This document shows positions 33,071 through 41,591 of a DNA stretch of 64,000 nt, piece by piece. A model generated the notes under the pieces. The model did not search any database and was not told the origin of the DNA. It was given only the letters and a program-made list of their open reading frames with translations. The translations under genes and the position numbers were made by a program. The number at the start of each line of letters is the position of its first letter. Position 1 is the first letter of the stretch. This DNA is from Treponema vincentii (GTDB lineage Bacteria; Spirochaetota; Spirochaetia; Treponematales; Treponemataceae): contig NZ_CP048020.1 in assembly GCF_010365865.1 (NCBI RefSeq), positions 1,178,001-1,242,000 of the forward strand, given 5' to 3'.

Positions 33071-35494
33071 ATGAGTGATTATCTGGATATCAATAATGAA
33101 GAGTTGTTGAAAGACTTTTTTAGTGAAGCAGAACAGCAAGTAGAGCAGTTGGAAAGTAACATCCTTGTTATTGAGCAGGATCCTACCAATAAAGAAGCTA
33201 TTGATGAGATTTTCCGTGCGGCTCATACTTTGAAAGGCGGTTCTGCAACTGTTGAGATGAGTGAATTATCCGGTTTCACTCATGCCGTAGAAGACTTACT
33301 TGATGCTATTCGGTCAAATAAGGTTACTGTCACAGAGGATACTATTGACCTTTTACTGCATGCTTTGGATATAATCAAAGATATGCTTGCGGCAAGATCT
33401 AATGGTGAAGTATACAACCAGGATGTATCAGCCACGGTAGCAAAATTGCGGTCAAATATACCTGAGGGCAAAGAAAATAAAAAAAATGCTGCAAAAGCTT
33501 CGCAGTCGAAGGCAGCTTCCAAACCGGTTGTGCAACCTCAAGCAAAGACTACCCCAACAAATAATGGAAATACGGCAGATCCTGCCTCGTTGCTTTCTGA
33601 GTATGAAATACTGGAGTTACGCGAGGCTGTTCCAGCCGATAACAAGGTATATGCCATTCGCGTACAATTTGATGAATCAAGTTTAATGAATACTGTCGGT
33701 GGTATTCAGGTGTTTGCTGCATTGAAGCAATCTGCATTGGTGCTTAAAACTATTCCTGATTTTGATGCCCTTTATGAAGATGAATTTCATCCCGAGGTTC
33801 TTTATTATGTTGCATCAGATGCAAGTGAAAGTGATTTGTTGTCGATCGCAAATATCCCCGATGTAACGCTTAACGCAGAAATCGATGAGTTAACCTTCAG
33901 TGCTGAGGGTAGCGCTTCTAAAACGAAAAGTGTAAACGCTGATGTTGCCTCCGATCCGTCGGCTGCGGAAACTCGGTCTGTTGCCGCTGATGCGAAACCG
34001 AAGGATGAAACGCCTGAGCCTGCAGCTGCTACTGTTGCAACGGGAGAAGCGGAGCATCCGAAAAAATCTCCGGCTACAGCTGCAAATGCTGCACATTCAT
34101 CGGGATCGGTATTGCGCGTTGATGCGAAACGAATCGACTATTTACTTAATTTGGTCAGCGAGACGGTTATTACGAAAGCCTCACTTAATCAAAGTGCGAT
34201 GGAGTTTAATGAACTTTATGCGCTCTTCCAAAATGCAAACGGTGAATATAAAGACCGGATTCGTAAGCTCTTGGACAAGTTTCCGTCTTACCTCGAAAAA
34301 ATACAGCAGGGGGTAGATTTAAATACAATTAAAAAAGAACTGGCTGCAGATTATGCCGGTATGTTTGAGCTTTTTAGCCAGTTCGAAACCTCTATGAAGT
34401 ATTCAGTTACGAAATTTCGTTCTTCCGCACAGAATTTAGGCCGTATTTCCGGTGAACTGCAGGAAGGCGTTATGAAAATCCGTATGGTTCCTATTAGTCA
34501 GATTTTCAGCCGTTTTCCTCGTGTAGTTCGGGATCTTTCAAAAACATTAAATAAGAGTATTCAATTGGTAATTGAAGGTGAAGACACTGAATTGGATAAG
34601 TCGGTTGTCGAAGACCTTCTCGATCCGATTATGCACTGCGTGCGTAACTCTATGGATCATGGTATTGAAACTCCTGAAGAACGGAAAGCATTGGGTAAAT
34701 CCGAGCAGGGGACGCTTTTACTTAGAGCGAGCAATGAAGGTAACATGATCGTTATTGAAGTTGTCGATGACGGTAAGGGTATCGATGTTGACGCTGTAAA
34801 AGCAAAGGCTGTTGAACGAGGTCTTTTGCATCCCGGTAAGAACCTCACCGATGTTGAAGCATATCAGTTGATCTTTGCACCGGGCTTTTCGACCTCAAAG
34901 ACAATTTCAAGCGTTTCAGGGCGTGGCGTCGGACTGGATGTTGTTAAAACGCATATCGAAAAACTCAACGGAACTGTTACCGTCGTTTCGGAAAGAAATA
35001 GAGGAACTCGCTTTACAATAAAGCTCCCGCTGACACTCGCTATTATCCAAGGTTTGCTGATACGGGTCGGCGAAGAAGTTTATTCCATCCCGATTACTTC
35101 CGTTATTGAAAGTCATCGTGTGCGCAGCGAAGAAATTAACCGCATTGATAGCTATGAAGTATTTAATGTGCGTAATGAAGTTATTAGTTTGTTGCGTCTG
35201 AATAGACTATTCGGTGTTCCTTCAGCAGAAAAGGGTGATGATGGTCATCACTATATCGTTATTGTCGGAACCGCCGAAAAGAAAGTCGGATTGATGGTCG
35301 ATAGTCTCATTGGTGAAGAAGATGTCGTTATTAAGCCTTTGAAAGATCAGTTTACCAATTCTCCGGGAATTGCCGGTGCATCAATCTTGGGGGATGGGTC
35401 AGTTTCGTTGATTATCGATGTCGGGCAATTGCTTGATTTGGGCTTAAAACAAGAAATGCATGCTCGTGAACGTCGCGAGGCTTCTATCTGGTAA
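33071..35494 (+). CDS. cheA: chemotaxis histidine kinase CheA
   Basis: An 807-residue CheA. The HPt domain has AHTLKGGSA with phosphorylated His52. A Thr/Ala/Lys linker leads to a P2-like CheY-binding domain (about residues 190-280), then another Ala/Ser-rich linker (about 280-345). An extended dimerisation domain (about 350-480) precedes the kinase domain, with N-box HCVRNSMDHGIETP, G1 DDGKGID and GRGVGLDVVK. A C-terminal CheW-like P5 domain closes the protein. It phosphorylates CheY in response to receptors. It is the first gene of the operon cheA / cheW-cheR-like / cheX / cheY known in Treponema. Only a weak SD precedes the ATG. Confidence 0.95.
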   Translation: MSDYLDINNEELLKDFFSEAEQQVEQLESNILVIEQDPTNKEAIDEIFRAAHTLKGGSATVEMSELSGFTHAVEDLLDAIRSNKVTVTEDTIDLLLHALDIIKDMLAARSNGEVYNQDVSATVAKLRSNIPEGKENKKNAAKASQSKAASKPVVQPQAKTTPTNNGNTADPASLLSEYEILELREAVPADNKVYAIRVQFDESSLMNTVGGIQVFAALKQSALVLKTIPDFDALYEDEFHPEVLYYVASDASESDLLSIANIPDVTLNAEIDELTFSAEGSASKTKSVNADVASDPSAAETRSVAADAKPKDETPEPAAATVATGEAEHPKKSPATAANAAHSSGSVLRVDAKRIDYLLNLVSETVITKASLNQSAMEFNELYALFQNANGEYKDRIRKLLDKFPSYLEKIQQGVDLNTIKKELAADYAGMFELFSQFETSMKYSVTKFRSSAQNLGRISGELQEGVMKIRMVPISQIFSRFPRVVRDLSKTLNKSIQLVIEGEDTELDKSVVEDLLDPIMHCVRNSMDHGIETPEERKALGKSEQGTLLLRASNEGNMIVIEVVDDGKGIDVDAVKAKAVERGLLHPGKNLTDVEAYQLIFAPGFSTSKTISSVSGRGVGLDVVKTHIEKLNGTVTVVSERNRGTRFTIKLPLTLAIIQGLLIRVGEEVYSIPITSVIESHRVRSEEINRIDSYEVFNVRNEVISLLRLNRLFGVPSAEKGDDGHHYIVIVGTAEKKVGLMVDSLIGEEDVVIKPLKDQFTNSPGIAGASILGDGSVSLIIDVGQLLDLGLKQEMHARERREASIW

Positions 35495-35505
35495 AAGGGG
35501 ATTAA

Positions 35506-36849
35506 ATGACTATGGAAAAAACCGAGTTGAATACAAGTATAAATGAGGAACTGCAAGACGAGTATGTAAGTGAACCTCTTTCAATTATCGATTTTAAGAT
35601 GATAACTTTTTCCCTTGCAGAGAAAGATTATGCGATCGATATTATGAAAGTAAAAGAGATTGCAAAGGCAAATAATTTCACATATGTACCGAATACTGCG
35701 CCTTTTGTACTTGGAGTATATAACCTTCGTGGTGATATTATTCCAATTATTGACTTACGTATTTTTTTCAATATTCCGATTAAGCAGCGCGCAAAAGATA
35801 CTATTGAGAGTATGGTTATCATTAACGTTGATGATCAAACTTTTGGTATCGTCGTTGATCGAATCGATAAAGTAGTCGGCGTTTCAAAAAATACTATTCA
35901 ACCGCCGCATCCTATTTTTGGTGATATAAATATTAAATATATTTATGGTGTTGTAGAAAATTCCGGACAATTGTATATTTTGTTGGATGTCGATCGTATT
36001 TTCGCTTCCCGTACCGTAACGGAAACAAAAGCAACAGTTGTCGAAAGTGAGGCTCTGCCAGCCGATGATTCTTCAAAGATCGGTGTGGCAGATGTTGCTC
36101 AGTCAAATGATGCGCTTGATATCCGCTTTATTGGTGATACGCTTGCTGCTCTCGGTCAATTTTATCCTTCTCCCGTCAATAGTGCATGGCTGGAAAAGCG
36201 ATATTACGAATGGCGGGATATGCGCGTTGCCTCGAGCATCCAAATACAATCTGAAGATCAAGCTCGGGAGTTTTTGAGTAACTTCCTTTCGCCTAATACG
36301 CGGCGCTTTTGGTCTGATGCGTATATGAATTCGGTATTGGCTGCCTTGCCCGATAATGATGCTAAAATTATTACCGTTTGGAACGTCGGTTGCGATTCGG
36401 GATACGAGACATACAGTCTTGCCGTCCTGTTAAAGCAGAAATATCCGCGTGCTACCATTAGAATTTATGCAAATGATGCCGATCTTTTGGCTATTTCCAA
36501 TGCGCCGATGTTGACTGTTCCTGAAGAGCAGGTGATTAATAGATTTAAGCCGTATTTGGTTAAAGGAGTGAATGATTCATATAGCTTCAACCAAGAAATA
36601 AAAGATATGATTTTGTTTGAATACCATGATTGTTTGCATCAAAATACGGTGCCGGATGTCGACCTTATCCTCGCTCGAGACGTGTTATCGTTTATTAAAG
36701 CGGAAAAGCAAAGCATCTTATTGGAAGAATTCAGGGATAAGCTGAAAACAACCGGCGTCGTTATTTTAGGTGCAAATGAAATGATGCCAAAACAGAGCGG
36801 ATGGATGCGGCAAGTGATGGGGGATATAACTACTTTCTCGCGAGAGTAG
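35506..36849 (+). CDS. cheW: CheW fused to a CheR-like methyltransferase domain
   Basis: 447 residues. The N-terminal about 165 residues form a CheW coupling domain (MITFSLAEKDYAIDIMKVKEI, LGVYNLRGDIIPIIDLR, IVVDRIDKVVGV). After a linker, residues about 215-447 resemble a CheR-type SAM-dependent methyltransferase: WNVGCDSGYETYSLAVLL in place of SAGCSTGEEPYSIA, and LILARDVLSFI in place of ..CRNVLIYF. The acidic and glycine residues of the SAM site are partly changed, so activity is uncertain. Such CheW-CheR-like proteins are reported in Treponema receptor arrays. SD AAGGGG lies upstream, with only 11 bases after cheA. Confidence 0.9.
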   Translation: MTMEKTELNTSINEELQDEYVSEPLSIIDFKMITFSLAEKDYAIDIMKVKEIAKANNFTYVPNTAPFVLGVYNLRGDIIPIIDLRIFFNIPIKQRAKDTIESMVIINVDDQTFGIVVDRIDKVVGVSKNTIQPPHPIFGDINIKYIYGVVENSGQLYILLDVDRIFASRTVTETKATVVESEALPADDSSKIGVADVAQSNDALDIRFIGDTLAALGQFYPSPVNSAWLEKRYYEWRDMRVASSIQIQSEDQAREFLSNFLSPNTRRFWSDAYMNSVLAALPDNDAKIITVWNVGCDSGYETYSLAVLLKQKYPRATIRIYANDADLLAISNAPMLTVPEEQVINRFKPYLVKGVNDSYSFNQEIKDMILFEYHDCLHQNTVPDVDLILARDVLSFIKAEKQSILLEEFRDKLKTTGVVILGANEMMPKQSGWMRQVMGDITTFSRE

Positions 36850-36859
36850 GTTGTAGCGG

Positions 36860-36954
36860 ATAATCGAAAATCAATATAGATTTTCGATTATTGATAAACA
36901 GAGGGCTGGCAATCGTTGAATAAACGGTCGCCATGCGCAGTTTGTATCAAACTG
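36860..36954. repeat. three hairpins in the cheW-cheR / cheX gap
   Basis: 36860-36872/36879-36891 (13 bp, loop AATATA); 36907-36917/36923-36933 (imperfect, 10 pairs); 36938-36944/36948-36954 (CAGTTTG/CAAACTG). The gap is 169 bases inside an otherwise tight operon. There is no U-tract, so RNA processing, stability or attenuation is more likely than simple termination. Confidence 0.7.
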
Positions 36955-37018
36955 AAAACGGACCTCGTACCGTAACGGATGTTATTGTTCGTTTAATTTT
37001 TTTCGAAAGGAGATTTTG

Positions 37019-37483
37019 ATGCGTGTAGAGTATATCAATCCGTTTAGTGAAGCTGCCTATAACATCTTAGTGCAAGTACTTGGCGGTGAAATTAAACGCG
37101 GTGACTTGTATTTGAAATCTACTTGTATGCCTGTGATGGGCGTTGCGGCAATTGTAGGTTTGGCCGGTGATGTTGAAGGGCGGGTTATTTTTGATATGAC
37201 CCCGGAAACAGCATTAAAGATCGCATCGGCGATGAATCAAGAAGAGTTCACCGAATTTGATGAACTGGGGCGTGCGACGATCACGGAACTTGCGAATCTC
37301 ATTACCGCACAAGCAGTGACAAAACTGCATGATCTCGGGTTTAAATTCGATTTAACCCCGCCTGCTCTTTTCACCGGTGATAATATGTCAATATCGAGCA
37401 GTGATATTGAAGCACTGATTGTACCGATGGAAACGGCGCAAGGTAAAGTTGAAATAAACGTTGCTATTCGCGACAGAGCTTAA
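37019..37483 (+). CDS. cheX: chemotaxis phosphatase CheX
   Basis: 154 residues, single CheX domain. The segment DELGRATITELANLITAQAVTKLHDLGFKFDLTPPALFTGD contains the conserved E..N helix of the CheC/CheX/FliY phosphatases that hydrolyse CheY-P. In spirochaetes CheX replaces CheZ. ATG at 37019 has SD AAAGGAG, 5 bases away. It is followed after 12 bases by cheY. Confidence 0.94.
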   Translation: MRVEYINPFSEAAYNILVQVLGGEIKRGDLYLKSTCMPVMGVAAIVGLAGDVEGRVIFDMTPETALKIASAMNQEEFTEFDELGRATITELANLITAQAVTKLHDLGFKFDLTPPALFTGDNMSISSSDIEALIVPMETAQGKVEINVAIRDRA

Positions 37484-37495
37484 GAGGAGTAGGCT

Positions 37496-37933
37496 ATGAT
37501 TTCTAAACAAGATTTTCCGTCTATTAACGAACGTGCCCCGGGCGGTGTAAGAGCTGATGGTTCAGCTTATAAAGTTCTGGTGGTGGATGATTCTATTTTC
37601 GTTTCCAAACAGATCGGCCAGATTTTAACCAGTGAAGGTTACGAAGTTATTGCAACTGCTGTCGATGGTTTTGAAGGTGTCGAAAAATATAAAGAGTTGT
37701 GTCCGAATGTTGACCTTGTCACAATGGATATTACGATGCCCAAAATGGACGGTATTACAGCTCTTGAACAGATAATGGCTTTTGATAAGAATGCAAAGGT
37801 TGTTATGATTAGCGCACTCGGAAAAGAAGAGTTGGTAAAGAAATCTCTGCTGCTTGGAGCAAAAAACTACATTGTTAAACCGCTCGATCGCAAAAAGGTT
37901 CTTGAGCGCATCGCTGCCGTTTTATCGAAATAA
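37496..37933 (+). CDS. cheY: chemotaxis response regulator CheY
   Basis: 145 residues, single receiver domain after a 25-residue N-terminal extension. Acid pair D31/D32, phospho-acceptor D78 (VTMDITMP), S106 (MISALG) and K127 (IVKPLD) are all present. Phosphorylated by CheA, dephosphorylated by CheX, it binds the flagellar switch. SD GAGGAG lies upstream. Last gene of the chemotaxis operon. Confidence 0.95.
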   Translation: MISKQDFPSINERAPGGVRADGSAYKVLVVDDSIFVSKQIGQILTSEGYEVIATAVDGFEGVEKYKELCPNVDLVTMDITMPKMDGITALEQIMAFDKNAKVVMISALGKEELVKKSLLLGAKNYIVKPLDRKKVLERIAAVLSK

Positions 37934-37946
37934 TGAAAGTTTTTGA

Positions 37947-37990
37947 TCTTACCGTGGATTGAACTCTTTCTACGGTAAGATATTGTTTTT
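37947..37990 (+). terminator. chemotaxis operon terminator
   Basis: ATCTTACCGT (37947-37956) / ACGGTAAGAT (37973-37982) followed by ATTGTTTTT. It also separates cheY from the convergent minus-strand gene that ends at 38031. Confidence 0.8.
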
Positions 37991-38030
37991 GCAGTTTTCT
38001 GTGGTATAAAGTGGTTGCTTACAATGGTTA

Positions 38031-38750
38031 TCATTTATGGATACAAAGCAGTTGATAAGTGTGATCTTTATAGGAAATAATGTATTCATCTCCGAGTAGG
38101 CGATTGAGCTTATTTCTAAGTCGATAGATGTGCGTTTGTGCATAGTTCTGACTATTCTTAACTGTTTTTGCATTTAATAATTCAATAATCTCTTCTACGT
38201 TTATTCCATCTTTCTTTTCTAATAACCTTGTAATTAGTTGCCTTTGTTTTTTTGTAAAATGTTCCATGACTTGATTGACGCTGCTCGCATTGGCAGAATA
38301 AGCATTGATAGCTTGATGTTCTGTTTGCGATGCAGATTTCTCTTTTTGCTTTTTATACTTTCGAAGCCTCTTTTTTACTTTTTTAATCAATTCCTTATCT
38401 TTTTCGGTTGTAAATGGAAAATAATAATATGATGATAGGTAATGGACGGAAAAATCGAACGTTGTTTCCGTTTCGGTATAATCGATAACGGTAAAAGTTA
38501 AGCCTAATTGTTCAAGTAGGGCTTCGATATCAATATTATAATGCTGTATTCTGCTGTGTTCGATAAGTAAAATTTTAAGCGATGGCTTTTCAAATTTTGA
38601 AAGAAAATCCTTTAAGCAATAGGCTGCCGTAACTTGTATATTGGCATCTTCGAGATACCGGTGGAGACTTTTATTTCTTTGTATATCTTGATCATATAAA
38701 AGCACTCTCATATTTTTATTTTCGGCTAAGTATTGATATGGCTCAATCAT
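38031..38750 (-). CDS. atypical response regulator with winged-helix output domain
   Basis: 239 residues. The N-terminal half looks like a receiver fold (MRVLLYDQDIQRNKSLHRYLE), but the position of the phospho-acceptor aspartate reads LLIEHS, so it is probably not phosphorylated. A very basic linker (KKVKKRLRKYKKQKEK) follows. The C-terminal 80 residues resemble the OmpR/PhoB winged helix (HIYRLRNKLNRLLGDEYIISYKDHTYQL). It would be a DNA-binding regulator responding to something other than phosphorylation. The start is uncertain: ATG at 38750 or 38711, neither with a clear SD. It is convergent with the chemotaxis operon and divergent from the GerMN gene. Confidence 0.6.
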   Translation of the reverse strand: MIEPYQYLAENKNMRVLLYDQDIQRNKSLHRYLEDANIQVTAAYCLKDFLSKFEKPSLKILLIEHSRIQHYNIDIEALLEQLGLTFTVIDYTETETTFDFSVHYLSSYYYFPFTTEKDKELIKKVKKRLRKYKKQKEKSASQTEHQAINAYSANASSVNQVMEHFTKKQRQLITRLLEKKDGINVEEIIELLNAKTVKNSQNYAQTHIYRLRNKLNRLLGDEYIISYKDHTYQLLCIHK

Positions 38751-38873
38751 TTATCGGAGAATTGTCGAAGCTTTTTTGCTGTGCAAAATTATGTCTAAAA
38801 TTTCGCGTATTTTTCTAGTAGACGGGTAAACGCATCAGGCGAAGCAAATAAATATCACAGAATAAGAGAGGTC

Positions 38874-38903
38874 TTGCATACTGCCTGTAAAGTATCGTAT
38901 GAT
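38874..38903 (+). promoter_or_regulatory. possible promoter giving a leaderless GerMN mRNA
   Basis: TTGCAT at 38874-38879, an 18-base spacer and TATGAT at 38898-38903. Transcription would begin around 38910, at or next to the ATG at 38911. Confidence 0.35.
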
Positions 38904-38910
38904 ATATCTC

Positions 38911-39933
38911 ATGGCAAAACGTAAAAGAAGAAAAATATCGCTCGGTTGTCTTTTTTGGATTGTATTTATTTTATTGATTGCCGTGCTTTTTTTCTTGAAT
39001 AAAGACACGATTTCTTTTGTTTTAGAAAAAACAAATGCGAAAAGTATATTCTTAAAAGATAAAACCGAAAAAATGCAAGACGCTTCACAGGCGATCCTTG
39101 GGCTTCAATCTAAAGAAGAGGGTGGCGATAACGCTCCTGTAAAAGGAGACGGTAGTAAGGAACCCGAGCAAGAAGCAAAAAACGAAGCTCCCTCACAACA
39201 GCAAAGCGACGATAAACAGTCGGAGTCGGCTGCACCGCAAAGGAATGAAAGCTCACATGTCCGTAACAATGAGCAAATAAAAAAGCCTCAGCCTGAAAAT
39301 AATAGCAGGGGCAATTCGCAACAAAACAGCGGACAAACAGCTGCGCCGGGTTCGGTAACACAAAAACCGGCTGACGAACATTCTTCGTCGCAGCGCAGCA
39401 CTGCTACGACAGCACAACAATCAACACCCGCTTCTTCGCCGGTTCAAAAACCTACTGTAACTCCATCAAGCCCATCGGCAAAGCCGGAAACCGCTCAAAA
39501 CCGGTCGGCGGCAGTAAGAAAGGCTGTCATATACTGGGTTCGGGTAGATGCGGACGGAAAGCTTGTTCCGAAAAGTGCAACTCGATTACTTCCTAAATCC
39601 GATGCGCCGATGAGCGATGCACTCGAAGCTCTTTTTGCCGCTCCTACTGTAGCTGAGTTAAAACAAGGAGTACGGACGCTTATTCCGCCCGATACCAAGC
39701 TCCGTTCCGCATGGGTAAAGGACGGCATCGCCTTTATCAATGTGAGCGAAGAATTCCAGTTTAATCAGTATGGTATCGACGGGGCGTTGGCGCAGCTTTT
39801 GCAGGTGGTATTCACCGCTACTGAATTTTCAACCGTAAAATCGGTACAGTTTCTGATTGAAGGACAAAAAAAAGAGTATCTTGGCGCAGAGGGCGTTTGG
39901 ATCGGCTCGCCGCTTTCGCGTACCTCTTTCTAA
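38911..39933 (+). CDS. GerMN-domain membrane-anchored protein
   Basis: About 340 residues. A basic N-terminus (AKRKRRK) and one membrane helix (about residues 9-30) anchor it, with the rest outside the cytoplasm. A long low-complexity linker rich in Ser, Gln, Pro, Glu and Asn (about residues 60-205) precedes the C-terminal GerMN domain (VIYWVRVDADGKLVPKSATRLL... WVKDGIAFINVSEEF...QLLQVVFTATEF). GerMN domains are found in spore and cell-wall proteins and are thought to bind envelope components. The function here is unknown. A second GerMN-like gene is at 48131. I prefer ATG at 38911; an ATG at 38899 overlaps the -10 sequence. Confidence 0.75.
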   Translation: MAKRKRRKISLGCLFWIVFILLIAVLFFLNKDTISFVLEKTNAKSIFLKDKTEKMQDASQAILGLQSKEEGGDNAPVKGDGSKEPEQEAKNEAPSQQQSDDKQSESAAPQRNESSHVRNNEQIKKPQPENNSRGNSQQNSGQTAAPGSVTQKPADEHSSSQRSTATTAQQSTPASSPVQKPTVTPSSPSAKPETAQNRSAAVRKAVIYWVRVDADGKLVPKSATRLLPKSDAPMSDALEALFAAPTVAELKQGVRTLIPPDTKLRSAWVKDGIAFINVSEEFQFNQYGIDGALAQLLQVVFTATEFSTVKSVQFLIEGQKKEYLGAEGVWIGSPLSRTSF

Positions 39934-40004
39934 CTTGAATCCCCCGTGTGTCTTTTAAAAAACGGAGCTTTGGAGATGCCTTGCGGTTTACCGAAGGGGA
40001 CTTT

Positions 40005-41591
40005 ATGCCGATATTGGAGAGTATGAAATCTTTTGTTGTGCTGGCGGCAAACGGTATTTCCGATTATGCGATGCGGCCGCTTACTCAAGGCGGTTGTACA
40101 GCTCTCGCTTCCGCGCTGGATCGTGCGAGCCGTTTCCCCGATTATGCGGGTACCATTATAACCGCAGCAGCGGAGCAATGCGCTGCAATTCAAAAATACT
40201 GTAATGAACTCAATATACCGCCGGTGCGGGTCGTTCCGGTTGCGGAATTTACCGCTGCCGCTTTTTTTAAGGCGCTTACCCCTTTTGCAGCGGAAGCCGA
40301 CCATATTTTTATTGCATGGGCTGACGCTCCGTTTTTAGACAGTGCAGGGGCGGCGCAGCTCTATACTCAGCATTGTACTTATAAGGCGGAATACAGCTTT
40401 GCAGATGGATATCCCGAAGGACTTCTTCCGCAAATTGTCGCGGCAGGTCTTGTGCCCATATTGGCAGCGTTGCCTTTTGCGGCAGAGGTGCCGCTTGGGC
40501 GTTCTTTCCTGTTTGATACCGTTAAAAAAGACATAAACTCCTACGACTTGGAGACAATGATTGCGCCTGATGATGTGCGGCACCTGCGTCTTGCTTTTTA
40601 CGCCGATACCAAGGCTTCATGGCTCTTATGTCGACATTTTACCGGTATCACAGCGGAAAATTATGCTGCGTACATTGCCGAGCGGCAAGAATTCCTGCGG
40701 CCGCTGCCTGCCTATTACGGTATGGAAATAGTCGCCTATCATCCTTTACATTCTATTTATCGTCCGAACTTGTTTCCTAACAACTTTGATGATTCTTGCT
40801 GTATGGACTTTGAAGCCGCCGCTCGGCTCATCGATGCGATTGCCGCTTTTTCCGAAAGTGCAGTGATTTCTCTGTCGCTCTATGGGGAACCGCTCCTGCA
40901 TCCTCGCTTTGCAACACTTGTAGCGCTGATACTGAACCACCCAAACCTTTCGGTATTGATAGAAACGAGCGGCATTGCGGATAAGACGGCATATAATCTT
41001 GAGTATTTTACTCAACTCGCTCAAGTTTGCAGGGATGTGCCGCCGAGGAGCGGCGGACACTTGCCGATTTATTGGATTGTCGATATCGATGCGGCAGGAT
41101 CGAAAACGTACGGCGCAGTTCATCAGCTTCCCGATGAGGAGGCTGAACGCTCTTTAAAGCAGGCGGTAACATTTGCGGATCAGTTGGCAAACGTTTTTCC
41201 TAAAGCAGTGTGGGTACAGATGACGCGTATGAATGAAAATGAAGCGGAATTGGAGCCTTTTTATCGGTTGTGGGAAAAACGGGAAGCAAAGCCGCTTATT
41301 CAAAAATACGATCACCTCTGCGGAGCGCTCCCTGATCGGCGCCCTGCAGATATTTCTCCGTTACAACGACATCCTTGTTGGCACCTCAAACGGGATATGT
41401 CTATTTGTACGGATGGAACCGTTCCGCTCTGTAAGGAAGATGTTAACCGTTCGGTGGTACTCGGAAACGCTTTTACGATGCCGCTCGAAACGATTTGGGA
41501 AAACGGCCGGCGTTACTATTGCGAGCAGATACAATCATGCTATAAGGGGGTATGTGAACACTGTGACGAATACTATACCTACAACTTTTAA
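40005..41591 (+). CDS. spiro-SPASM protein
   Basis: 528 residues. Residues 1 to about 240 resemble a nucleotidyltransferase fold. The middle resembles a radical SAM barrel (ISLSLYGEPLLHP, LSVLIETSGI), but there is no CxxxCxxC cluster motif in its N-terminal strand; only a CC pair is seen (DDSCCMDF). The C-terminus is a SPASM domain with seven cysteines (HPC, SIC, PLC, YYC, QSC, GVC, EHC). This matches the spirochaete-restricted spiro-SPASM family. Its job is unknown; neighbours suggest glycan or flagellin modification. ATG at 40005 with SD AAGGGG is preferred over the GTG at 39948. Confidence 0.8.
   Translation: MPILESMKSFVVLAANGISDYAMRPLTQGGCTALASALDRASRFPDYAGTIITAAAEQCAAIQKYCNELNIPPVRVVPVAEFTAAAFFKALTPFAAEADHIFIAWADAPFLDSAGAAQLYTQHCTYKAEYSFADGYPEGLLPQIVAAGLVPILAALPFAAEVPLGRSFLFDTVKKDINSYDLETMIAPDDVRHLRLAFYADTKASWLLCRHFTGITAENYAAYIAERQEFLRPLPAYYGMEIVAYHPLHSIYRPNLFPNNFDDSCCMDFEAAARLIDAIAAFSESAVISLSLYGEPLLHPRFATLVALILNHPNLSVLIETSGIADKTAYNLEYFTQLAQVCRDVPPRSGGHLPIYWIVDIDAAGSKTYGAVHQLPDEEAERSLKQAVTFADQLANVFPKAVWVQMTRMNENEAELEPFYRLWEKREAKPLIQKYDHLCGALPDRRPADISPLQRHPCWHLKRDMSICTDGTVPLCKEDVNRSVVLGNAFTMPLETIWENGRRYYCEQIQSCYKGVCEHCDEYYTYNF

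Noticed and set aside
41233-41553. Upstream extension of the glycosyltransferase frame
   Set aside because: This part overlaps the SPASM domain of the preceding gene in another frame and lacks glycosyltransferase-like sequence. The real start is near 41554-41626.
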